64,000 nucleotides of DNA from Bettongia penicillata ogilbyi. Taxonomy: Eukaryota; Chordata; Mammalia; Diprotodontia; Potoroidae. The stretch covers positions 9,394,600 through 9,458,599 of the forward strand of contig JAJHZJ010000399.1 in the NCBI GenBank assembly GCA_023548195.1. Direction: 5' to 3'. Every line of letters starts with the position of its first letter. Positions within the stretch are counted from its first letter, which is position 1. The notes below the pieces were generated by a model. That model searched no databases and was not told where the DNA came from. It saw nothing but the letters and a program-made list of their open reading frames with translations. Positions 12,375-20,398 of this stretch are shown in pieces. Both the position numbers and the translations under genes were made by a program.

Positions 12375-12440
12375 AATAATAATCTCTTCAATTCTGCAAT
12401 GTTAATTTTCTCATCAGTAAGAGGAAGGTTTTACACCAGA
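12375..12440 (+). mobile_element. MIR fragment, right half
   Basis: GTTAATTTTCTCATCAGTAA followed by GAGGAAGG matches the MIR segment expected after the text that stops at 11818. This supports one MIR split by the 7SL insertion. Confidence 0.45.
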
Positions 12441-12476
12441 AGGTCTTGCATGGCTCCTTTCTCTATAGTGTAGACT

Positions 12477-12700
12477 CTACAGGGGGCAGTGTGGCGAAGG
12501 GGGAGAGTACCAGTTTGGGAGTCAAGAGAGTTCAAAACCCAATTCTGCCATTTTCTATAGAAATAGAAACATTCCATTTCTATTTGACTCTGGGCAAATC
12601 ATTTAACTTCTCTGAACCTCAGTTTCCCCATCTTTAAGTAGATTGTTGAATTAACATCCTTCCAACTCTAGGTCCATGATGCTATAAATGTACTTGTTAT
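12477..12700 (+). mobile_element. MIR-like SINE
   Basis: GGGGGCAGTGTGGCGAAGGG, GAGTCAAGAGAGTTCAAAAC, GACTCTGGGCAAATCATTTA, CTGAACCTCAGTTTCCCCAT and CATCCTTCCAACTCTAGGTC are in MIR order. It ends about 150 bp from the PALLD donor site. Confidence 0.65.
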
Positions 12701-12839
12701 ATAATATTTTGGAATAAAAAGCTATCTTCAATACAATAGAAAGAGGTTAAACAGTTATGAGGAAATAAAGTGGATGTGTGTGTATCTGTGAACAACAAAG
12801 GAATGAAATAAAACTGAAGCAAGATTACCTAAGGGCCAT

Positions 12840-12845
12840 ACTTAC
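12840..12845 (-). other. PALLD: 5' splice site (donor) of the PALLD exon
   Basis: On the minus strand the exon ends CCCCTGT and the intron starts GTAAGTAT, a near-perfect U1 match. An in-frame stop (TAA) falls just inside the intron, consistent with the coding region ending at the splice junction here. Confidence 0.85.
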
Positions 12846-13538
12846 ACAGGGGTAACACTTTTTGGAAGTCCCAATGCATTGACCGAGATGGGAGTAGGCT
12901 GGGATGGCAACATGGAGCTGAGGAAGGCTGCTGGTGTTTGACTGGAGTGACCAAATCGAGCATTTGGAGAAGGGCAGTAAGAAGGTGAGGAAGCTGACCC
13001 TGGGAGAGGTGGAGGAGGGGGAGGAGGGAGTGGAAAGGAATCGGACATGGGAAAAGTTGTGGTTGGACTGAAGACTGGAGGAGGAGGGGGAGGAGGAGAG
13101 GGAGAAGAAGGAGACCACAGATACTCCCCTTCAGAGGGAAATGGTTGAGAGAAGGGTGGCACAGGCACACGGCCAAACTGTTTCTGAGGAGCAGTTGGAG
13201 ACATGGGAGATGGGAGGCTGGAAGTGGATGAACTAGAAGAAGGAGTCACATAACCGGAGGCAGGGCTGAGGTTCTGAGCAGCAATGAATTGTTTGGGCCT
13301 AGCGTAGTTGAAGGAGCTGGAGGGCTGCATGGCGGGAGAAGAGTGGGAGGTTAGAACATTCATCTGATCTGGGAAAGGGACAGACTGGCTAGCCTCAAGC
13401 TCTTGGAAAGATGGTGGAGGAGGGAAAGGTGGGGACGGGGGAGGGTTCTGCGGGCTGCTCGACTGCTGATGGTACCGCTGGCTTCCCTCTTGTTCCAGTC
13501 TAATTTGGTTCTGCAGTTGTTGTATTTTCAAAGGGTCC
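12846..13538 (-). CDS. PALLD: Internal coding exon of palladin (proline-rich region)
   Basis: Palladin is an actin-crosslinking scaffold of stress fibres, dense bodies and focal adhesions, and its proline-rich region recruits Ena/VASP, profilin and other actin regulators. This 693-bp exon encodes 230 whole codons and is open throughout. It starts with the last base of a split codon, then DPLKIQQLQNQIRLEQE. Residues are numbered within the exon. The FPPPP ligand for EVH1 domains is at 38-42, FNYARPKQFIAAQN at 76-89, a P7 tract near 147-153 and an FPL-polyproline tract near 168-179. The exon ends RFGHSSQTPAAFLSSMLPSQ..NALGLPKSVTP. I recognise these blocks from mammalian palladin; myopalladin lacks this wording. 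Both splice junctions fall after codon position 2, so skipping would keep frame. Internal ATGs at codon 59 (13361-13363) and codon 70 (13328-13330) could serve shorter isoforms. The family call is firm; isoform use is inferred. Confidence 0.93.
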
Positions 13539-13562
13539 CTGTGAGAAGAATAGAAAAGAAGA
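13539..13562 (-). other. PALLD: 3' splice site (acceptor and polypyrimidine tract) of the PALLD exon
   Basis: The minus strand reads a pyrimidine-rich TTCTTTTCTATTCTTCTCAC followed by AG, then GGACCC of the exon. It fits a strong U2-type acceptor. The reading frame stays open up to the AG. Confidence 0.88.
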
Positions 13563-15399
13563 ACAAGTCACTTAAGCTGTGAACACAATAATTTTTGTAT
13601 AAAAGTTCCACAGTTCACAATTATTAGAAAGAAATCGCTAGTTATCTGGAAACTTTCTGGAAGTTTTACCTAAAATGATCTAAACTTTCACCTAGAGCTA
13701 GACTTCTGGAGGGTAAATTTCACTATGACTCTATTAGAACCAGTGTGAGAAAAAGCTTCTTTTTCTTCTCTTTTTGTCCATTAAAAAGTTAATGAAATAA
13801 AAAAGTTAAGAGGTCAAAAATTATCCAAAGTTTTTTAGTATGATCCTAGTTCTGTTGGAGAATGAGTCAATTTCAATTTGCCTTATTCAGTATTCTTAAA
13901 AAATATCTTTAATATTCCCTTGGATAAAAAGAAAAAAGGCTTTTAAACTAATAACCAACTTGTTTGGAGGAGAAAGTCAAGTTTCAATAGAAATATAAAG
14001 TGATAACTTGCTAATTGTTTTAAGGATTATAATTAAGAGAATAAGATTTACATGAATAAGACAGGAATAGAGTAAGTTTCTTATGGAATTTTATTATTTT
14101 GATGCTCAGCAAGTTCTAGATAATGATTTCTCACTTTCAATCATACAGTAAGTTACTCTAAAACCCTTAAATACATGCATAGCATTTAAAACATTAAATT
14201 CTATAATTATCCATTACTCATGCTAAACTAAATACCCGTTATCACTGGTAATTAAAACACATGCAAATGAACTGTGGCCAATTAAAAAATGTTTTAAGTA
14301 TCTGTAACAAATCTCTGATTGAGACATTTCTCTTTAATATAGGTATGAAAAACAAATAGTCTCTTAGTTATGAATAACTCTAACAGATTCAGAAGTGTTT
14401 TATTTGGAATTCCTGTTATAGCTAACTATAAGCTTACAACCAGATTTTAGGTTAACTTCTACACTCTCGGTCAACTAGCTTTTATTTGGTATAATTATAC
14501 ATTAACTGAATATGAAACAGGGCACATTAGTCAAAAAATACTCGTCAACTGTTTCCAAAACAGTGTTTTGGCTGTTTCCAAAAATTTCAACAGAAGGTGG
14601 CACTATAATATATGTGAATGAAAGGTGAAGAAAACCATTTCATGGGAAGGCAGTAACATTTCTTCATTTTTTCTGACAAAACTGTTCAGATACAGAAATA
14701 CTTGCTTTCTCATCTTTAGCTGTTTAACTACAAAGTGACCCAAGAATTTCAGGAATTCAAAGAAATACATAGAAATTGGGGGAAGTGGGCAGGGAAGAGG
14801 GATCTTTCAAAAGTCCTAAAAGACGTCAGGAGGATTTCACATAGGGGGAAATCAGTCAAGGAGAATATAAAGTCCTCCTTTCCTCTGTAGTTTGAGTCTT
14901 TCAACATCTAGCCACTTCAACAGTAAGCAGTTTGGTCCTAGCTACTACTCTTATAAATTGATGAAAGTTAGTATTAGAAACCAAGGTGGTCTTTTTATTT
15001 TCTTGGTAGCTGAAAAATGGAAGTAGAAGCAAGTGCAATCCTAGCATCCAATATATTCCTGTGTGGTCCTTATGCTAAAATCTTTCTTTATACAGCCATG
15101 TCACAGCTGGGAATTCAGTGTTGTTCCCTTGACACTACAGAGGTCTGTGTGGTTTCAGGATGCTTCATAGCACATGCATCCTTTTGGCATGTTTATACGT
15201 ACATGTTTTAGGACGAGCATAGAAATGTAAGAACCACCCACTCTAAAACTAGGTCATCTATCTTCATAACTTATAACTTGTAGTACTCCTTTCTTTTCTT
15301 ACCTTTTCTTGTATGCTTTTGCCAAGGTCTCCTAATCCTGGTACAAAGGCATTTAAAAATTGAAAGGTCTACAGCTCAACTTAATGACTTACACTTGGA
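13563..15399. other. PALLD intron adjacent to the exon; no repeat recognised
   Basis: AT-rich and notably free of nameable SINEs for about 2.5 kb (13563-16100), unlike the rest of the window. Short open frames here have no recognisable domain. No second PALLD exon was recognised. Confidence 0.45.
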
Positions 15400-15620
15400 C
15401 TGGGGAGTGACCTGGTATGGCAAGACAGTCTCTTCAAAGCCATCTCTAGGTGGTTGTTTTCCAGGGACAATGAGGCCCCAAATGGTTAAAGTCAAAGTTA
15501 TATTTTTAAGCCTGGCCTGGCATCAGCCAACAGCTGTTGTGTGGTGGTTATAAAAAGGTTGCCATGCCACACCCTCTATCTGATATGGAGATATTTAAAA
15601 AATTCTGGAGAGCTTTAAGA
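15400..15620. promoter_or_regulatory. Candidate cis-regulatory segment (weak)
   Basis: A repeat-free stretch holding a CAGCTG E-box (within CCAACAGCTGTTGTGTGG), a TATAAAAAGG motif and an A/T core (TTATATTTTTAAG) one base from a MEF2 consensus, all within about 90 bp. E-box plus MEF2-like spacing is typical of muscle elements, and PALLD is a muscle- and stress-fibre-associated gene. This rests on motifs only; such motifs arise by chance. Confidence 0.25.
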
Positions 15621-16102
15621 CCCTTGTACCAAGCTTAAAGAGTATTTTCAAAAATGGCTTTCAGGAAGTCATCTTCAATATATCAGCACCTCTTTTTCCT
15701 AGTCCTAGCTTTTTTCATTGAGACATGGTCACTTAGCCAACCATGCAAGACCACTCAGGGCTTACCAGTCTAAGCAGTCCTTTTAGCCAATGGGAAAAGT
15801 GCTCTAATTTATGCTTTGGAAATTATAAACAACCTAGCATTTCATAAGATAATGAAGACACACTTGGCATATACTTTAGCTTATATTTACTGCAATGAAA
15901 TTAAGTTGATGCTCTGTTTTAATATGGGTTCCATTTTCAGTGGTTCAGTACTTTGGCATGGAAAAAAAACAGAACATACCTCAGAGACAAAGTTGGGAGG
16001 ACGATGAGAAGAGAAAGGGATGGTGTGGGGGAGACAGAAGGACAAAAGAGAGAGGAAAGTTGAACTAAGTGTAGTATTTGGGGCCTGCATTTTTTTCACA
16101 GG

Positions 16103-16345
16103 GTACTAGGTGGTACAGTGCATAGTGCCTGGCCTGGAGTCAGCAGGATCTGAGTTTAAATCCAGCCTCTGATACTTATTAGCTGTAGGATCCTGGGAAA
16201 GTCACTTAATCATGTTTGCCTCAGTTTCTTCATCTGTAAAATGAACTGGGGAAGGAAATGGAGAAAGAACTTGGCATCTTTGCCAAGAAAACCCTAAATA
16301 GGGTCATGAAGAGTTGGACATAACTAAAAAACTACTGAAAACTAA
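16103..16345 (+). mobile_element. Marsupial tRNA-derived SINE
   Basis: GGTACTAGGTGGTACAGTGC, GGCCTGGAGTCAGCAGGATC, AAAGTCACTTAATC, CCTCAGTTTCTTCATCTGTA, CTTTGCCAAGAAAACCC and GTTGGACATAACTAAAAAAC: a nearly complete WSINE1/MAR1-type copy 2.6-2.8 kb upstream of the PALLD exon. Confidence 0.82.
16293..16302. promoter_or_regulatory. Perfect CArG-box sequence inside a SINE
   Basis: CCTAAATAGG fits the SRF consensus CC(A/T)6GG exactly. The other SINE copies here read CCCAAATGG, CCAAATAGGGG or CCCTAAGTGG at this place, so the site arose by mutation in this copy. Binding is untested. Confidence 0.35.
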
Positions 16346-16549
16346 CAATTTTTCATATCTGGTCTCAGCACAAATGACAATTTCTAAACTAAAACAGATT
16401 TGGCCACTTCTGAGAGTGAAAAAGACATTCCCATCCTTATTCTCCAATTGCAATGAAAAAATAAAAAGCTCACAGACCCTAAGTTAAGGTGCTCTAAGTC
16501 TAGGAATTAAGTTTGATTTCAAAGGTGTAGGTCATATTCACTCACTTAT

Positions 16550-16650
16550 TCATTCACAAACATTTATTGAGCTTATCAATGTGAAATGCTATGTTAGGCT
16601 TGGAGGGCAGATACAAGTTCCCTAACCTCAAGGAGAGAAAAGCTATATAG
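16550..16650 (+). repeat. Dispersed 'TTTATTGAGC' family fragment
   Basis: CAAACATTTATTGAGCTTATCAA, then a degenerate GCTATGTTAGGCTTGGAGGG and AACCTCAAGGAG. The same block order recurs at 18.4, 34.2, 40.7, 52.0 and 61.1 kb. I do not know its formal family name. Confidence 0.45.
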
Positions 16651-16654
16651 TAGG

Positions 16655-16880
16655 ATAGATCTAGGAGCAACAAGTAGAAGTTGTGAAGACAAATTTAGAT
16701 TAAAAGATAATTTCCTACTAGTTAGAACTGTCCAAAATTGAGACAAGCTGCCTCTGGAGGTAGTAAGTTCCCTCTTCCTTGAGATTTTTTATCAAAAGCT
16801 GGATATCCACTTTTCAGGGAGGGTTTGGATTAGGTGGCCATGGAAATCTCTTCCAGTTGTAATATTCTGGGATTCTGAAT
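16655..16880 (+). mobile_element. LINE L3/CR1 3' end
   Basis: ACAAGCTGCCTCTGGAGGTA, GTAAGTTCCCTCTTCCTTGA, AAGCTGGATATCCACTTTTC, AGGTGGCCATGGAAATCTCT and a GGGATTCTGAATT end parallel the conserved CR1/L3 tail (GCCTC..GAGGT..GGATGACCA..TTCTGTGATTCT). It is old and inactive. Confidence 0.6.
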
Positions 16881-17478
16881 TTACATGCAATGGCGTACAG
16901 GCAGAAATAACGAGAGACTAAACGAAAGTGATAGCAAGAAGAATGGAACAGGGGGAGAGAACTGATGAATGACATCTATTTGGGAAAAGGAGAAAAGATA
17001 TCAAAAGAGAATTGTAAGATTAAAGTATTTTGAGGAAGGACCACAGCATATTGGGTGGAACTCTTGGGCAAACTTTTGACAGCCCATGGACAAGAACTGC
17101 ACAGGTTGGGAAGCCATGGATAGACCGCAATCTGCATTAGTGGAGGCAATGCTCAAATGGCTGAAATTAAAATGGAGATTATCAACTGGGTTGTATATTA
17201 CATTTATTTCACAAATGTCTGAAAGAAGGAAGTAATTTCTAGCTGTTTTTAAACTGACTGTCAGACAGAATACTTTTGCAAAATAGAAATCAATACTTTG
17301 CCCAGGGCATGTGACAACATGTAATTCTTTGATTCTATGGAGGACAAAAAGGAGAACCTGGACTGATTTATCTAAAAAAAAAAAAAAAAAAGACTTAGTA
17401 TCAGTGCCAAGAGTAATTGAGAAACAAAGCAATGTTAAAAATACAGATAGTCCATGATACACATTATGTTTCACTTCC
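16881..17478. other. Unassigned intronic sequence
   Basis: Contains an A18-type run near 17375. The 157-codon minus-strand frame at 17001-17474 crosses this homopolymer, which gives a poly-Phe stretch, and has no known domain. I do not treat it as a gene. Confidence 0.4.
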
Positions 17479-17479
17479 C

Positions 17480-17635
17480 TTTTTTTTTAGGTGTTAGTAT
17501 TATTTTCACTTTATTGATGCAGAAACCAAGGCAAACAGAGGTAATGTGCCTTGCCCAGACTCATATAGCTAGAAAGTGTCTGTAGTTAAATTTTGACTCA
17601 GGTCTTCCTCGCTCCAGACTGGTTGTCTATCTACT
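17480..17635 (-). mobile_element. MIR-like SINE fragment
   Basis: TTATTGATGCAGAAACCAAG, AGGTAATGTGCCTTGCCCAG, ATAGCTAGAAAGTGTCTG and TTTGACTCAGGTCTTCCTCG in reverse MIR order. Confidence 0.6.
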
Positions 17636-17872
17636 GTTTGTTTGTTTCTTTCTTTCTTTTATATATATTCATTTTATTTATTTTTAATGTTCTACAATCA
17701 CTACCATAAAACTTAGATTTTTTTTCCCCCTACTTACTCCCCTCCCTCCCCGAGACATACAATTCTGTATAGGACCTACACATATATTCCTATTGAATAC
17801 ATTTTCATTATAGTCATGCTGTGTAGAAGAACTAAAATAAATGGGAGAAATCATATAACAAACCAAAACATA

Positions 17873-17919
<47 letters not shown>

Positions 17920-18419
17920 ATCTGCTACATTCTGCAATTGAATTCCGTAGTTCTTTCTCTGAATGTGGATGTTTCACTTTCTATTGCAAGTGAAGAGTAT
18001 GATAATTTTGGGAATGAATTTTTAAAAATGTTCTCCTGGATGTTCCCCAAGAACCAATACTCTGGATTCCTTCACTAAAGATAATACATACTTGCAGTGG
18101 CAGCCACAGAATGTTGAGTCCTAGAGGATGGTCTCTATCATATGGAAAAGAACCTTCAGTGACTTTATCAAAGAACATGGACCAATAGTGGACAAAATGA
18201 GAAGGCTTGGACAGGTTGCAATCCCTAGTACCCAGGTTGAAGATGCTCTAGACTCCCTAATGTATTAACATTTTACCATTTTCTGGTGCTACCATTTACC
18301 ACCATCAGACAATCATAAGGTTTGTAGCTAAGGAACCCTAAAGGTTATTTAGTCAAAATAAACTCACAGATGAACCTGAAGGCTAGAGAGATGACTTGCT
18401 CGTTATCACGATGCAATAT
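17636..18419. other. Possible interspersed-repeat remnant around a (CA)n; otherwise unassigned
   Basis: The flanks of the dinucleotide repeat, including GGATCTGCTACATTCTGC and CTGGATTCCTTCACTAAAG, look like an old marsupial interspersed element, but I cannot name it. I see no gene. Confidence 0.35.
17874..17917 (+). repeat. (CA)22 microsatellite
   Basis: Uninterrupted CA dinucleotides over about 44 bp, likely polymorphic. Confidence 0.95.
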
Positions 18420-18560
18420 GAGAAGCATTTATTAAGGCCCTACCATGAGTCAGGCACTTTGTTAGGTATGGAGACACAAAAAACAAATAAAAACACTTCA
18501 AGGAGTTTATATTCTACATGAGAAAGGTAAGTTGTACACAGATAAGTGAATATAAAATAG
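18420..18560 (+). repeat. Dispersed 'TTTATTAAGG' family fragment
   Basis: GCATTTATTAAGGCCCTACC, GAGTCAGGCACTTTGTTAGG, GGAGACAC and CTTCAAGGAGTTTATATTCT, in the block order of the copies at 34.2, 40.7 and 61.1 kb. Confidence 0.55.
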
Positions 18561-18574
18561 GTACAAAGTAAGGG

Positions 18575-18800
18575 GACAGGCTAGGTAGAGAAAGTGCTGG
18601 GTCTGGGGTCAGGAAGACTCATCTTTATAAGTTCAAATCTAGCCTCAGACTAGCTGTGTGACTCTGGGCAAGTCACTTAACCCTGTGTGCCTCAGCTGCC
18701 TTATGGAGAAGGAAATGGCAAACCACTCTGCCAGGAAAATCCCAAATGGTGTCATGAAATGGGGGATGTGATGGAAATGGCTAAACAACAAATATAAAAT
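18575..18800 (+). mobile_element. Marsupial tRNA-derived SINE
   Basis: GGCTAGGTAGAGAAAGTGCT, CTGTGTGACTCTGGGCAAGT, GGAGAAGGAAATGGCAAACC and CCAGGAAAATCCCAAATGGT. It has lost part of the CTCATCTGTAAAATG block and ends in AAATATAAAATAAA. Confidence 0.8.
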
Positions 18801-19424
18801 AAAGGTCAGGAACAGCCTCTTGTAGGATGTAGCCTTTGAGCTAAGTCTTGACGGGAAAGAATACCAGACAAGACAAACAGACTAAAAAAAAAAGAATCAC
18901 TCAAGAGGTTAGAGATGGAATGCCAGCTTTGTTAGTAGTTGCAAACCAAGGTTTCCTGATTCCCAGAAAAAAGAACTCTCTGGGGGATGCACCTGGAAAA
19001 TTCTCTAGTATTCTTTTGAATAATAATGCTAACATTTACTACTGTAATCTCCAAATACCATGATGAGATATAGAAGTTTCTTCATGATTGAACCTTCCAA
19101 GAATGCCACCTAAACCCCACACTCCTTTATGCAGGCTTTCCAGGAGTCCACTGAAGGTAGGGATATGCCCCACAAGACAGTGCTTAGTAATTTTAAAAGA
19201 AGTGAAACCCTAACAACTAGCCCTACGAGTCAAGTGAGGCTTAATTTTAAGGGGCAGTAGGTATAGGGCAGAGTGGTTAGGTCAGGCAAGCAGGTAGGGT
19301 GTGTATTGGGGACAATAATTAAGATCGAAGTTTTACCTAATCTTAACCCTAAATTTGCGCTAACACTAACTGTAACCATGAATTTATGGTACAGTTTACT
19401 TAGGAACTTAACTTTTTTTGTGTG
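18801..19424. other. Unassigned intronic sequence
   Basis: No coding, RNA or nameable repeat signal; an A9-type run near 18884. Confidence 0.4.
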
Positions 19425-19640
19425 TATGTGAGGGTAGACACTTCTATCTTTCCATTTGTTGATCAGTTGTGTCCTTCTCCTTTGTGACCCCATTTGAGGT
19501 TTTCTTGGCAAAGATACTGAAATGGTTTGCCATTTCCTTCTCCATTTCATTTTACAGATGAGGCAACTGAGGCAAAGTTAAGTGACTTGCCCAGGGTGAC
19601 ACAGCTAGTAAGTGTCTGAGGCTAGATTTGAATTCAGAAA
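19425..19640 (-). mobile_element. Marsupial tRNA-derived SINE
   Basis: TGATCAGTTGTGTCCTTCTC, TTGTGACCCCATTTGAGGTT, TTCTTGGCAAAGATACTGAA, GGTTTGCCATTTCCTTCTCC and AAGTGACTTGCCCAGGGTGA: the whole body in reverse orientation. The tRNA-like head end is cut. Confidence 0.82.
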
Positions 19641-19920
19641 GAGTATTCCAGATTCCAGCCAACTATCTGAGGTTCTTAATGAATGTTTGTTCACTCAATC
19701 AAGGGTGGAATAAGAAGGAGACTTGTGGGACTAAATTGAAAAGGACCTCAGGTCTATTTACTGTTTCTTATACTAAGCCCAATACTACTGAATGTATGGA
19801 AAACTCTCCATTCCAAGTGAGCTAAAATTATTGGTATGGTTTTTGGTTCAGGCAGGGCAAATTAAAAGTTACATTTGTCTATTTACCACTTATTTGATTA
19901 CATTAATATTTTCTTAGCCC
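19641..19920. other. Unassigned intronic sequence
   Basis: Nothing recognisable was seen. Confidence 0.35.
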
Positions 19921-20398
19921 TGTGTAATGTTAACGTAAGGTTAATGGTGGGTGGAGGGAAGAGCTCATTAATAGGCCTCAAGACCTTTTATTAATTTTTA
20001 TTGAGGTACTGGGTCAGAGGGTTGTGCCTTTTGGCTCTGAGAAGTATATAAATATTCTGAGGTGAGGTTTTACTTTGGAGCTTACTCATTGTAAGTATTC
20101 ATTTGGCCAGATGAGACTCTGGATAGGCGTTAAGGAGCCCCCCCAGTTCTGCAAACCCAGATGTTGGAGCTTCTCTCTCTGGTAACTATGTATGTATATA
20201 ATGGTCATACAGTTGTAAGCCCTGTCTGTTGGTCTTTATTTTCTTTGTATTTTCTCTGTTGGCATATATTTGATTAAAGTGATTTTTGCCCCCTTGAAAG
20301 TTGCTTTCCTTTTTAGAAAAGTCTATCTAAGACCTATCCAACAGGTCTTTCTATGTATGCCGGGGTCCTTACTGTTCTACTCAGAACATTAATCCACT
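19921..20398 (+). mobile_element. Probable solo LTR of an old endogenous retrovirus-like element
   Basis: About 478 bp starting TGTGTAATG and ending CTCAGAACA. It has a TATA box (GTATATAAATATTC, about 20045) and an ATTAAA polyadenylation signal (about 20273) inside a T-rich ATATTTGATTAAAGTGATTT. That order is expected of U3-R-U5. I could not see a convincing 4-6 bp target duplication and no internal retroviral genes lie beside it. The limits and the class (ERVL/MaLR or other) are uncertain. Confidence 0.42.

Noticed and set aside
1..12845. Next downstream PALLD exon
   Set aside because: I looked for the expected continuation after VTP and a matching acceptor in frame on the minus strand but recognised none; the intron probably extends past the window, though a short exon could have been missed.
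12829..13176. Other minus-strand frames over the PALLD exon (97 and 115 codons)
   Set aside because: Shadow frames of the proline-rich exon, rich in Ser/Leu/Pro by composition only.
13529..13531. Apparent start of the PALLD frame at TTG
   Set aside because: TTG is simply Leu 3 of the exon; coding continues upstream to the acceptor at 13539, so this is an internal exon rather than a gene start.
16103..16345. tRNA-like head of SINEs as tRNA genes
   Set aside because: The heads (here and in sister copies) are followed by SINE bodies and lack an intact cloverleaf.
17001..17474. 157-codon minus-strand frame
   Set aside because: It runs through an A18 homopolymer as poly-Phe, has no known domain and no splice-site support.
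17874..17917. Regular repeats considered as CRISPR or centromeric satellite
   Set aside because: Dinucleotide microsatellite; no spacer structure and no higher-order repeat in the window.
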